Made by a program: the position numbers and the translations under genes. Under the pieces are notes generated by a model, which saw only the letters and a program-made list of their open reading frames with translations, did no database searches and was not told the origin of the DNA. Shown here in pieces: positions 1 to 8,035 of a DNA stretch of 26,512 bases (positions are counted from its first letter, which is position 1; each line of letters begins with the position of its first letter). This stretch comes from Pseudomonadota bacterium (GTDB lineage Bacteria; Pseudomonadota; Alphaproteobacteria; Rhodospirillales; Rhodospirillaceae): positions 1 through 26,512 of the forward strand of contig JAEWWF010000019.1 in the NCBI GenBank assembly GCA_023396465.1, read 5' to 3'.

Positions 1-1987
1 CGCCCCAGCGCCAGTCGGCCATGCGGCCGCCGTGGCGGGCGGTGAGGTCGTCCACCGCCGCCTCCAGCGCCGCCGCCAGGGGCGCCCCGCAGCCGGCCCG
101 GCACCACTCGCCGTCCCCTTGCAGGGCGGCCAGCAGCACGCGGTCGCGCTCCCCCCGCCACAGGGGGAACAGGTCGCCCAGCGCCTCGGCGAACAGCGCC
201 TGTTCGATGTGGCCCATCCAGGTGGCGAACAGCAGCGGTTCCGGCCGGTCGGCGGTCTCGCGGTAGTCCCAGGCGGCGAGCAGGCGGCGCGCCTCGGCCG
301 TGGCCGGCGTCGGCTCAACCGTCGCCAGCAGCAGCGGCAGCAGGGTGGACGCCATCTCGCTGCGGGTGTCCACCTGCATGGCGATGCTGCCGGCGATGTC
401 GTGGCGGTCGCGGGCCGCCAGCAGCGACTCCGCCCGCATGGCCCGCCACGGCGCCGGCCAAGTGGCGGCGATGAGGTGGGGATAGCTGTCGTCCACCACC
501 CGGTTGTTGGCGTTCATCAGCACCCCGCCAGGCGGCGACTCGGACTGCGGCAGCGCCTCGAAGGGGATGAAGCCGTGCCACAGGGTCTCCAGGTCGGCCC
601 CGGCGACCGGCAGGGTGCCGTCGCCCCGGCTGCGCAGCGGGATCAGGCCGGCGGTGACCATGCCGATGCGGCCGTCGGCATCGGCATAGACCATGTTCTG
701 CACCGGCGCCTCGAATAGGCGCAGCGCCTGCCGGGCGGCGGCGGCATCGTGGGCGTGGTTGAGGTGGTAGAGGGCGGCGGCGGTGCGGTCCTCCGGCCGC
801 AGGGCGGTCGCCGCCAGAGCCGTTACCCGCCGCGGCCCGGCGGGAGCGCCGGCGAAGGCGGCGAGGTCGGACACCACCGGCCCGTGCCGCGTCTCGCGCA
901 CCGTCAGGGTGACGCTGTCGCCGTCGCGCACGGCGATCACCTCGTCGCGGCGGCGGAAGGGGCGCGGGCCGTCCGGCGTCAGGTATTCCGAGTCCGCGCC
1001 ATCGGCCAGGGTTTCCGCCACCAGATCCATGGTGTCGGCGTGGGTGGTGGTGATGCCCCAGCCGAGGCTGGCGTTGCGCCCGATGAGGTGGAACGGCACC
1101 CCCGGCACGGTGGCGCCGGACAGGTCCCACTCCGGCGTCTGTACGGTCGCCAGATACCACAGGATGGGCGCCTCGAAGCCCAAGTGCGGGTCGTTGGCGA
1201 GGATGGCGCCGCCGGTGGTGGTGCGCTCCGGCGCCAGCACCCAGGCGTTGGAGGCGGTGGTGGGGGTGAACTCGGCGGGCGGAGGCGGCGGCAGCGCGGC
1301 CTCGCGCACGGCGGCGGGCAGGCTCACCGGTGCTCCTGGCGGCCCTTCCGGCCACAGCGCCGCCACCCGCTCCGCCGGCAGGCCGGCCTCCAGCAGGCGC
1401 AAGCGCAGGATCTCGTCCGGCCAGTTGCCGGCCAGCCGCAGCGCCATCAGCCGCTGCCACACCAGGCTGTCCGCCGGCCGCCACGGCTCCGGCGTGACGC
1501 CGAGGGCGAGCAGGGCGGGCGGCAGTCCTTGGCCATCGTCGGCCAGCCAGGCATTGACGCCAGCGGCATAGGCGTCCAGGGCGGCCAGGGTTTCCCCATC
1601 CAGCGCGGCGACGGAGGAGGTGGCCAGCCGGTAGAGCCCAAGGGTGCGGGCCCAGCGGTCAGCGGGGAGAGCGCGCGCGCCGATCACCTCCGCCAATCGC
1701 CCGGCGCCCAGGCGGCGCATGGTCTCCATCTGGAGGAAACGGTCCTGGGCGTGGACGAAGCCGAGCAGGAAATAGGCGTCGTCGGTGGTGCCGGCGGTGA
1801 TGGTGGGAATGCCCCAACGATCCCGCGCCACCGTCGCCGGCCCTTGCAGGCCGGGCAGGGTGAGGCTGCCGTCCACCTGCGGGCGGGAGGCCTGGAAGGC
1901 ACCCCACACCGCCCCGGCGGCGACCACCGCCAGCAGCAGCAGGGTGACGGGCGCGGCGATCAGCCAGCGGCGGGTTCGGCGGGTGAT
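1..1987 (-). CDS. Penicillin acylase family protein (3'-truncated by window edge)
   Basis: Ntn-hydrolase of the penicillin/acyl-homoserine-lactone acylase family, which cleaves an amide bond of an acylated substrate in the periplasm after autocatalytic processing. The minus-strand frame is open from 1987 to the window edge, giving about 662 codons. The family usually runs to roughly 750-800, so the C-terminus is missing. The N-terminus has an RRTRR n-region and a Leu/Val/Ala-rich hydrophobic stretch (residues 8-24), a signal peptide or anchor. An alpha-subunit block resembling RDRWGIPTI...GFVHAQDRFLQME follows. The beta-subunit nucleophile is Ser246 (TASNAWVL) followed by ANDPHLG, and an NANNRVV motif lies near codons 485-490. 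No ATG gives a complete N-terminus. The best-placed start is ATC at 1987, 7 nt after GGAGGA; the next in-frame GTG (1927) would remove the signal n-region. The substrate cannot be predicted. It lies 76 nt downstream of the aldehyde dehydrogenase on the same strand. Confidence 0.88.
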   Translation of the reverse strand, partial: MTRRTRRWLIAAPVTLLLLAVVAAGAVWGAFQASRPQVDGSLTLPGLQGPATVARDRWGIPTITAGTTDDAYFLLGFVHAQDRFLQMETMRRLGAGRLAEVIGARALPADRWARTLGLYRLATSSVAALDGETLAALDAYAAGVNAWLADDGQGLPPALLALGVTPEPWRPADSLVWQRLMALRLAGNWPDEILRLRLLEAGLPAERVAALWPEGPPGAPVSLPAAVREAALPPPPPAEFTPTTASNAWVLAPERTTTGGAILANDPHLGFEAPILWYLATVQTPEWDLSGATVPGVPFHLIGRNASLGWGITTTHADTMDLVAETLADGADSEYLTPDGPRPFRRRDEVIAVRDGDSVTLTVRETRHGPVVSDLAAFAGAPAGPRRVTALAATALRPEDRTAAALYHLNHAHDAAAARQALRLFEAPVQNMVYADADGRIGMVTAGLIPLRSRGDGTLPVAGADLETLWHGFIPFEALPQSESPPGGVLMNANNRVVDDSYPHLIAATWPAPWRAMRAESLLAARDRHDIAGSIAMQVDTRSEMASTLLPLLLATVEPTPATAEARRLLAAWDYRETADRPEPLLFATWMGHIEQALFAEALGDLFPLWRGERDRVLLAALQGDGEWCRAGCGAPLAAALEAAVDDLTARHGGRMADWRWG

Positions 1988-2008
1988 GGCTCGGTCCTCC
2001 GAATGCAG

Positions 2009-2040
2009 ACAGGGCGCCCGGCCATGGCCGGACGCCCTGT
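2009..2040. terminator. Near-perfect 32-nt palindrome between acylase and aldehyde dehydrogenase genes
   Basis: The arms ACAGGGCG/CGCCCTGT (8 bp) continue into CCGGCC/GGCCGG around an AT centre, with a single G-T type mismatch. As RNA on the minus strand it would form a very stable stem just after the aldehyde dehydrogenase stop (2064) and just before the ribosome site of the acylase (about 1995-2000). Neither side carries a run of U, so it is not a textbook intrinsic terminator. It may be an mRNA-stabilising or attenuating stem. Confidence 0.5.
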
Positions 2041-2063
2041 TCATCCAGACTGTCGGCCGGAGC

Positions 2064-3563
2064 TTACTTCATGTTGAAGATGATGGTCTTTTTGTGGGTG
2101 AAGTGCTCCAGCATGGCTTCCAGGGTGGCTTCCTTGCCCAGGCCCGAATGCTTGATGCCGCCGTAGGACAGGTTGGGCTGCACCACCAGGTTCTGGTTCA
2201 CCTGCACGAAGCCGGCTTCCAGGCGGCGGGTGGCATCCATCGCCGTCTTCAGATCATTCGTCCACACCGTCGCCGCAAGGCCGTACTCGCTGTTGTTGGC
2301 GGCGGCGATGACTTCTTCATAGTCGGTGAACTTGAACACGCAGGTCACCGGGCCGAAGATTTCCTCGCGGCTCGGCGGGGCGTCGGCGGAGATGTCGGTG
2401 AAGATCACCGGCTGGATGAACAGGCCCTTCTTCAGGGCCGGATTGTCCGGCATCTGCGAGCAGTGGTTGGCGGTGCCACCGGCGTCGATGCCCTTCTGGA
2501 TGTAGCCGCGCACCTTCTCCAACTGGTCGGTGGAGATGATGGTGCCGATGTCGGTCGACTCGTCCAGCGGGTTGCCCATCTTCATGGCGTCGGCCTTGGC
2601 CTTCAGGCGGGCGACGAACTCGTCATGGATGTCGGCATGGACGTAAATGCGGCTGGAGGCGGTGCAGCTCTGGCCCTGGCGGGTGAAGCGCACGCCGGCG
2701 ACGGCACCGGCCACCGCCTTGTCCAGGTCGGCGTCGGCGAACACGATCATCGGGCTCTTGCCGCCCAGTTCCAGGGTCACCGGAATCAGCTTGTCGGCGG
2801 CGGCCTTGGAGACGATCTTGCCGGTCTCGACCGAGCCGGTGAAGGTGATCTTGCCGACCGCCGGGTGCGACACCAGCGGGGCGCCGCATTCCGGGCCGAA
2901 GCCGGACAGGATGTTGAACACGCCCGGCGGCAGCACCTCGTTCATGATCTGGCAGACGCGCAGCACGGTCAGCGGCGCCTCCTCCGCCGACTTGACGACG
3001 ACGGTGTTGCCGGCCACCAGCGCCGGCGCCACCTTCAGCGCCATCAGCATCAGCGGCACGTTCCACGGGATGATGGCGCCGACCACGCCGATGGGCTCCC
3101 GCACGGTCACCGTCAGCATGTCGGGGTTGAAGGGCACCGTCTCGCCCTTCAGCTCGCTCGCCAGGCCGCCGTAGAACACGAAGGCGTCGGCCAGCACCGA
3201 GGCCTCGACACGGCTTTCCGTGCGCAGGGCCTTGCCGGTTTCCAGCGCCACCAGACGGCCCAGCTCCTCCACCCGCTCCATCAGGCGGCGGCCGCATTCG
3301 GTCACGAGCTTGCCGCGCTCGCGGGCCGGCATGGCCTTCCATGCCTTTTGGGCCTGGGCGGCGGCGATGGCGGCGCGATCGACGTCGGCGGCATCGCCGG
3401 CGGCGGCCTCGCCGACCTTCTCGCCGGTGGCCGGGTTGACCACGTCGAAGGTCTTACCGGAGGCGGCGCGCACCATCTCGCCGTTGATCAGGTGGAAGCC
3501 CGACAGTTCCTTGGCGAGGGCGAACGGATCGGTGTTCTGGGTGATCTTGCTGACCATGGTCAT
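2064..3563 (-). CDS. NAD(P)-dependent aldehyde dehydrogenase
   Basis: ALDH superfamily enzyme of 499 aa, the usual length, oxidising an aldehyde to the acid with NAD(P)+. It carries the cofactor-fold signature PWNVPLMLM, the general base Glu255 in VTLELGGKS, the catalytic Cys290 in RQGQSC, the EEIFGPV motif and a C-terminal GGIKHSGLGKE. Start ATG at 3563 follows AAAGAAGA; a second ATG two codons later (3557) is also possible. The active-site surround is not that of MmsA (methylmalonate-semialdehyde dehydrogenase, which acylates CoA), so this is not the missing valine-pathway dehydrogenase. The sequence is closer to betaine-/aromatic-aldehyde-type enzymes, and the substrate is unknown. A GntR/FCD regulator lies 74 nt upstream on the same strand and is the likely controller. 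Confidence 0.95.
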   Translation of the reverse strand: MTMVSKITQNTDPFALAKELSGFHLINGEMVRAASGKTFDVVNPATGEKVGEAAAGDAADVDRAAIAAAQAQKAWKAMPARERGKLVTECGRRLMERVEELGRLVALETGKALRTESRVEASVLADAFVFYGGLASELKGETVPFNPDMLTVTVREPIGVVGAIIPWNVPLMLMALKVAPALVAGNTVVVKSAEEAPLTVLRVCQIMNEVLPPGVFNILSGFGPECGAPLVSHPAVGKITFTGSVETGKIVSKAAADKLIPVTLELGGKSPMIVFADADLDKAVAGAVAGVRFTRQGQSCTASSRIYVHADIHDEFVARLKAKADAMKMGNPLDESTDIGTIISTDQLEKVRGYIQKGIDAGGTANHCSQMPDNPALKKGLFIQPVIFTDISADAPPSREEIFGPVTCVFKFTDYEEVIAAANNSEYGLAATVWTNDLKTAMDATRRLEAGFVQVNQNLVVQPNLSYGGIKHSGLGKEATLEAMLEHFTHKKTIIFNMK

Positions 3564-3637
3564 GGCGTCTTCTTTGCCCCTTGGACGAAGTTCTGGTTAT
3601 GGCTAAGACTGAGAAACGGACTGCAAGTGTTTGATAT

Positions 3638-4306
3638 TTAAGCGACGTAGCCTTGCGGCAGCGTCGAGATGAAATCGGTGAACACATCCCCCTGGACGTT
3701 CACATGGCGGGCCATCAGGCGACTTGCCTCATCGGCGTCGTGGGTCAGGATGGCATCCACCACCGCCTTGTGCTCGGCCAGCGACTCGCTGATGCGGCCG
3801 GGGCGGTTGAGCTGATGGCGGCGATAGGGGGCGGTTCGGCGGTGCAGGCCCCGGGTCATCTCGGCCAGCACCTCGTTGTGACTGCCGTCGTAGATGGCGT
3901 CGTGGAAGACCTTGTTGGCGGCGTAATAACCCTCCAGGTCGACCTTTTTCTCGAAGCCTTCGCAATCCTCGACGACGCGCTTCAGCGCCTCCCGCTCGGC
4001 GGCGTTCATGCGGCGGGCGGCGAGGCGGGCGCACATGGCCTCCAACTCCGCCATCACCTCGAACATCTCCACCAGCCGGGGCAGGGTGATGACCGCCACC
4101 ACCGCGCCTTGCCGGGGCCGTACCTCGATGAGGCCGGAGGCCGACAACTGGCGCAAGGCTTCGCGCACCGGCGTGCGGGAAACGTCGAACCGTTGGGCGA
4201 TGCTTTGTTCGTCGAGGCGGTCGCCAGGCTTGAGGTGGCCGGCAAAGATATCTTCTTCGAGGGCGCGGCGCAGTTGGTCCGCGCGCGTCGGCGTTCTTCT
4301 CGGCAT
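3638..4306 (-). CDS. GntR-family transcriptional regulator, FCD (FadR) subfamily
   Basis: 222-aa DNA-binding regulator. Residues 8-70 form the GntR winged helix (LRRALEEDIFAGHLKPGDRL, then SRTPVREALRQLSASGLI). Residues about 75-215 form the all-helical FCD ligand domain. Putative metal/ligand residues are Asn131 (where many FCD proteins have Asp), His135 (NKVFHDAI), His179 (SLAEHKAV) and His201 (LMARHVN), so a carboxylate effector bound through a metal is likely, from knowledge of the family. It sits directly upstream of the aldehyde dehydrogenase and is divergent from an alpha/beta hydrolase. A TGTATACA-centred dyad at 4430-4444, 124 nt before its start, is a plausible operator for both directions. 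Start ATG at 4306; the ribosome site is weak (AAAGGCG). Confidence 0.93.
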   Translation of the reverse strand: MPRRTPTRADQLRRALEEDIFAGHLKPGDRLDEQSIAQRFDVSRTPVREALRQLSASGLIEVRPRQGAVVAVITLPRLVEMFEVMAELEAMCARLAARRMNAAEREALKRVVEDCEGFEKKVDLEGYYAANKVFHDAIYDGSHNEVLAEMTRGLHRRTAPYRRHQLNRPGRISESLAEHKAVVDAILTHDADEASRLMARHVNVQGDVFTDFISTLPQGYVA

Positions 4307-4429
4307 GGATGCGCCTTTGCTTCCCTGTCGGCCCGCTGCCCGCGCTGCCGCCTTGCATCAGCGCCTCTGACGGGCGAACGGCGGCTCTGCACGGCGCGCG
4401 GCGCCGGACGTTTATCTCCCTGTGCCCAT

Positions 4430-4444
4430 CTTGTATACATCAAG
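4430..4444. promoter_or_regulatory. Candidate GntR/FCD operator (CTTG-TATACAT-CAAG)
   Basis: The 246-bp divergent region between the GntR gene (minus) and the alpha/beta hydrolase (plus) contains a perfect 8-bp palindrome, TGTATACA, inside outer CTTG/CAAG arms. Many FCD-type GntR regulators bind palindromes of the TTGTATACAA kind. The position suits autoregulation plus control of both flanking genes. No convincing -35/-10 pair could be assigned around it. A small CTTTCC/GGAAAG stem-loop lies at 4465-4482. The rest of 4307-4552 shows nothing else recognisable. Confidence 0.5.
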
Positions 4445-4552
4445 GTGCCTTCAGGTATCCAGCACTTTCCCTATGCGGAAAGGGCGGGGTTGCGGCGGCG
4501 GCGCTTTTGCCCGACGCTGTCTGCCCATCCCCGGCAGGCCACGGAGAGCCCC

Positions 4553-5428
4553 ATGATCGCCATGACCTCGCACCATGTTCCGGTCCTGCGGCCGGAGGGG
4601 TTCCGCCGCATGGCCTATGTCGAGTGGGGGGCAGCGGCTGCGGTGGAGACCGCCGGGACGGTGGTCTGCGTCCATGGCCTCACCCGCCAGGGGCGCGACT
4701 TCGACGCCCTGGCGGAGGCGCTGGCCGGGCAGGGGCGGCGGGTGCTGTGCCCGGATGTGCTGGGGCGCGGCGCCAGCGACTGGCTGGTGGACAAGAGCGG
4801 CTATGCCTACCCGCAGTATCTCGCCGACATGGCGACCCTGCTGGTCCGTTCCGGTGCCGAAACGGTGGACTGGGTGGGGACGTCCATGGGCGGGCTGATC
4901 GGTCTGTTCCTGGCCGCCACCCCCGGCAGTCCGATCCGCCGGCTGGTGATCAACGACATCGGCCCGCTGGTGCCGGCAGACGGGCTGCTGCGCATCGGCA
5001 CTTACGTCGGTGAAGACCCGCTGTTCCCCGACCTGGAGGCGGCATCGGCCCGCCTGCGCGAGCGCACCGCCACCTACGGTCCGCTGCCGGCGGAACGGTG
5101 GGAGGCGGTGGTGCGCCATTCCACCAGACCGGACCCGGAGGGCAAGGGCTGGCGGCTGGCCTATGACCCCGCCATCGCGCTTGCGTTCCAGGCGGTGCAG
5201 CCGGACCAGCCCATCGACCTGTGGGCGCTGTGGGATCGGGTGACGGTGCCGGTGCTGGTGATCCGCGGTGCCCGCTCCGACCTGCTGCCGGCCGAGGTGG
5301 TGGTGGAGATGCAGGGGCGCGGCCCCGGCTGTCAGGTGGTGGAAGTGCCCGAGGCTGGTCATGCCCCGTGGCTGATGACACCCGACCAGATGACGCCGGT
5401 GCTCGACTTCCTCGAGGGCCACGGCTAA
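4553..5428 (+). CDS. Alpha/beta hydrolase fold protein
   Basis: 291-aa cytoplasmic serine hydrolase with a complete predicted triad. The nucleophile is Ser111 in the elbow GTSMGG, the acid is Asp243 (IRGARSDLLP) and the base is His270 (VPEAGHAPW). An oxyanion HGLTRQGRDF segment (residues 41-50) and a PDVLGRGASDW segment precede the elbow, and an LVINDIGPLV strand follows it. No signal peptide is present. Start ATG at 4553 follows GGAGA; an in-frame ATG at 4562 is an alternative. The frame is open far upstream, but that part has no hydrolase similarity and lies opposite the GntR gene. It may share an operator with the divergent GntR/aldehyde dehydrogenase pair, suggesting ester or lactone hydrolysis in the same catabolic route (inference). 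Confidence 0.92.
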   Translation: MIAMTSHHVPVLRPEGFRRMAYVEWGAAAAVETAGTVVCVHGLTRQGRDFDALAEALAGQGRRVLCPDVLGRGASDWLVDKSGYAYPQYLADMATLLVRSGAETVDWVGTSMGGLIGLFLAATPGSPIRRLVINDIGPLVPADGLLRIGTYVGEDPLFPDLEAASARLRERTATYGPLPAERWEAVVRHSTRPDPEGKGWRLAYDPAIALAFQAVQPDQPIDLWALWDRVTVPVLVIRGARSDLLPAEVVVEMQGRGPGCQVVEVPEAGHAPWLMTPDQMTPVLDFLEGHG

Positions 5429-5455
5429 CGGCAGCAGCGTGGCCGGGCGGCGGCG

Positions 5456-5674
5456 TCAGGGCGCGGCGAAGCGCGCCGCCACCTGTTCCGCCGTCCCGGC
5501 AACGCAGAATTCCATGCCGTTGTCGAGGTAGATGAACGACGCCCGCGTACCGGGTACGCTGCGCACCGCCGTCACCTTGTCCGGGCGGATGTGCAGCACC
5601 ACCCCGGTGTCGCCGCCGGTGGTGGGGTTGAACTCGGCGATGGTGACGAAGCCGGTTCCGGGTCCGTTGGTCAT
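5456..5674 (-). CDS. Small conserved-type hypothetical protein, 72 aa
   Basis: No firm family assignment. The protein is short, without a signal or membrane segment, and predicted beta-rich. The central pattern (VVLHIRPDKVTAVR, then SFIYLDNGMEFCVAGTAEQVAARF) resembles small proteins with a 'position-V-x-NG-x-x-F-x-V-x-E' beta-sheet followed by a helix, as in FlbD-like and related short proteins. It starts with ATG at 5674, only 4 nt after the hemB stop, on the same strand, so it is probably translated from the metY-hemB message. Its end faces the alpha/beta hydrolase end across 27 nt. Codon usage matches its neighbours, which supports it being a real gene. Confidence 0.7.
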   Translation of the reverse strand: MTNGPGTGFVTIAEFNPTTGGDTGVVLHIRPDKVTAVRSVPGTRASFIYLDNGMEFCVAGTAEQVAARFAAP

Positions 5675-5678
5675 GGCG

Positions 5679-6707
5679 TCAGCCCTTCTTCAGCAGCCGC
5701 GCCGCCTCCACCGCCGTGTAGGTGAGCACCGCGTCGGCGCCGGCGCGACGGAAGGCCAGCAGGCTTTCCAGCACGGCGGCATCGTTGTTGAGCCAGCCGT
5801 TGTGAACGGCGGCCTTCAGCATGGCATACTCGCCGCTGACCTGATAGGCGAAGGTCGGCACGGCGAAGGTTTCCTTCACCCGGCGGATGATGTCGAGGTA
5901 GGGCATGCCCGGCTTGACCATCACCAGATCGGCGCCTTCCTGGAGGTCGAGCGCCACTTCGCGCAGGGCTTCGGCGGAGTTGGCGGGGTCCATCTGGTAG
6001 GTCTTCTTGTCGCCCTTCAGCGCCCCGCCGGAGCCGACGGCATCGCGGAACGGGCCGTAGAAGGCGCTGGCATACTTGGCGGCGTAGGAGCAGATGCGGA
6101 CGTCGTGGAAGCCGGCGGCATCCAGACCGTCGCGGATGGCGCCGACGCGGCCGTCCATCATGTCCGACGGCGCGACGATGTCGCAGCCGGCTTCGGCCTG
6201 GACGATGGCCTGACGCACCAGCACCGCCACCGTCTCGTCGTTCACCACGTAACCGTCGCGGCAGATGCCGTCGTGGCCGTCGGAGTTGAACGGGTCGAGC
6301 GCCACGTCGCACAGCACGCCGAGGTCGGGGAAGGCCGCCTTGATGGCGCGCACGGCACGGCAGACCAGGTTTTCCGGGTTGGTCGCCTCGCGGCCGTCCG
6401 GCGTCTTCAGCGCCGGATCGACCGCGGGGAACAGGGCGACGGCGGGGATGCCCAGGTCACGGGCCTCCCCGCAGGCGTCGACCAGCAGGTCGATGGACAG
6501 GCGGTCCACCCCCGGCATGGACGCGACCGGCTGCCGCTCGTTGGTGCCCTCGATGACGAAGACCGGCCAGATGAGGTCATCGGGCGTCAGCCGGTTCTCC
6601 GCCACCAGCCGCCGGGTAAAATCATCCCGGCGGAGGCGGCGCAGCCGCGTGCGAGGGTAGGAGCCGAATGCGGCGGTCGGACGGGCGATGCCAGGGTCGC
6701 TGCTCAC
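5679..6707 (-). CDS. hemB: Delta-aminolevulinic acid dehydratase (porphobilinogen synthase)
   Basis: Condenses two 5-aminolevulinate molecules to porphobilinogen in heme, bacteriochlorophyll and cobalamin synthesis. The 342-aa length is typical. Schiff-base lysines are Lys211 (SYAAKYASAFYG) and Lys265 (LVMVKPGMPY). The metal region reads CDVALDPFNSDGHDG (Asp134, Asp138, Asp143, Asp146), the Asp-rich form of the Mg2+-dependent/activated class; the three-Cys zinc site of the animal enzyme is absent. It begins with GTG at 6707, which overlaps the TGA of metY (GTGA), so translation is probably coupled. The 72-aa gene follows after 4 nt. Confidence 0.97.
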   Translation of the reverse strand: MSSDPGIARPTAAFGSYPRTRLRRLRRDDFTRRLVAENRLTPDDLIWPVFVIEGTNERQPVASMPGVDRLSIDLLVDACGEARDLGIPAVALFPAVDPALKTPDGREATNPENLVCRAVRAIKAAFPDLGVLCDVALDPFNSDGHDGICRDGYVVNDETVAVLVRQAIVQAEAGCDIVAPSDMMDGRVGAIRDGLDAAGFHDVRICSYAAKYASAFYGPFRDAVGSGGALKGDKKTYQMDPANSAEALREVALDLQEGADLVMVKPGMPYLDIIRRVKETFAVPTFAYQVSGEYAMLKAAVHNGWLNNDAAVLESLLAFRRAGADAVLTYTAVEAARLLKKG

Positions 6708-7996
6708 GCTTTCTCCAGGGCCTGTTCGAGGTCGGCCAAAATGTCGTCGATGTGCTCGATGCCGATCGACAGACGGACATACCCCTCACTGACGCCGGTT
6801 GCAACCTGGTCTTCCGCCGAAAGCTGCGAATGAGTGGTGGACGCCGGGTGAATGGCCAGCGAACGGGCGTCGCCGATATTGGCGACATGGTAGAACAGGC
6901 CGAGGGAGTCAATGAAGGTCTTGCCGGCCTGCAAGCCGCCCTTCAGCTCGAACCCGAGCAGGCCGGAGTAGCCGCCCTTGAGCACGGCGTCGGCCCGCTG
7001 GCGCTGCACGCCTTCCGACAGGCCCGGGTAGATCACGCGGCTGACCTTCGGGTGCTTGGACAGGTACTCGGCCACCTTCTGGGCGTTCTCGGAATGGGCG
7101 CGGATGCGCAGCGGCAGCGTTTCCAGGCCCTGGATGATCTGGAAGGCGTTGAACGGCGACATCGCCGAGCCCAGGTCGCGCAGCAGGATGACGCGGGCGC
7201 GGATGATGTAGGCGATGGGGCCGAGCGGCTTCACCGCCTCGGTCCACACGGCGCCATGGTAGCTGTCGTCCGGCGTGTTCAGGGTCGGGAAGCGGTCGCC
7301 CTGGGCTTCCCAGTCGAAGTTGCCGCCGTCGATGATCATGCCGCCGATGGAGGTGCCGTGGCCGCCGATGAACTTGGTGGTCGAGTAGACCACCACCGCC
7401 GCGCCATGGTCGAAGGGCCGGGCGAGCAGGGGGGCGGCGGTGTTGTCCATGATCAGCGGCACGCCGATCTCACGGCCGATCTTCGCCACCTCGGCGATGG
7501 GGAAGACGTGCAGCTTGGGGTTCGGCAGCGTCTCGGCGTAGTAGGCGCGGGTACGCTCGTCGGTGGCGCGGCGGAAGTTCTCCGGGTCGCTCGGGTCGAC
7601 GAAGCGGACCTCGATGCCGAACTGCTTCAGGGTGTTGGCGAACAGGTTCCAGGTGCCGCCGTAAAGGTCGGTGGACGACACGATGTTGTCACCGGACTGG
7701 CACAGGTTCATGACCGCGAAGGTGGAGGCCGCCTGGCCCGAGGCCACGCCCAGCGCCGCGACGCCGCCTTCCAGCGCCGCCAGACGCTGTTCCAGCACGT
7801 CCACCGTCGGATTCATGATGCGGCTGTAGATGTTGCCGAATTCCTTCAGGGCGAAGAGATTGGCCGCATGGTCCGTCGAATCGAACTGATAGCTGGTGGT
7901 CTGGTAGATGGGCACCGCCACCGCCTTGGTCGCCTCGTCACGGCGATAGCCGGCATGAAGGACAAGGGTTTCCGGGCGCGCGTTCTTGAGATCCAT
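6704..7996 (-). CDS. metY: O-acetylhomoserine aminocarboxypropyltransferase (sulfhydrylase)
   Basis: PLP enzyme of the Cys/Met metabolism family that makes homocysteine from O-acetylhomoserine and sulfide. Its 430-aa length and the VPIYQTTSYQF...NIYSRIMNPT N-terminal block fit MetY rather than the shorter MetZ or MetB types. The PLP lysine is Lys208 in YSTTKFIGGHGT, preceded by the IMDNTAAP strand with the PLP-N1 Asp. SGQAAST (residues 86-92) binds the phosphate. Start ATG at 7996 has a strong GGGGGAG ribosome site. It is the first gene of the unit with hemB and the 72-aa protein. A TTGACA promoter and an upstream dyad lie in the divergent region. A succinylhomoserine-using variant cannot be excluded. 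Confidence 0.93.
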   Translation of the reverse strand: MDLKNARPETLVLHAGYRRDEATKAVAVPIYQTTSYQFDSTDHAANLFALKEFGNIYSRIMNPTVDVLEQRLAALEGGVAALGVASGQAASTFAVMNLCQSGDNIVSSTDLYGGTWNLFANTLKQFGIEVRFVDPSDPENFRRATDERTRAYYAETLPNPKLHVFPIAEVAKIGREIGVPLIMDNTAAPLLARPFDHGAAVVVYSTTKFIGGHGTSIGGMIIDGGNFDWEAQGDRFPTLNTPDDSYHGAVWTEAVKPLGPIAYIIRARVILLRDLGSAMSPFNAFQIIQGLETLPLRIRAHSENAQKVAEYLSKHPKVSRVIYPGLSEGVQRQRADAVLKGGYSGLLGFELKGGLQAGKTFIDSLGLFYHVANIGDARSLAIHPASTTHSQLSAEDQVATGVSEGYVRLSIGIEHIDDILADLEQALEKA

Positions 7997-8035
7997 GTGA
8001 CAACTCCCCCTGGGGCTGGAACGGTCGTGGGGTGC

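Noticed and set aside
315..1484. 389-codon minus-strand frame and plus-strand frames over the acylase
   Set aside because: The frame holding Ser246, the NANNRV motif and the signal sequence is different; these frames are low-complexity Arg/Ala/Gly shadows.
2064..3563. Aldehyde dehydrogenase as MmsA of the valine pathway
   Set aside because: The active-site surround (RQGQSC, ELGGKS) is that of ordinary hydrolytic aldehyde dehydrogenases, and the gene is separated from the valine set by other units.
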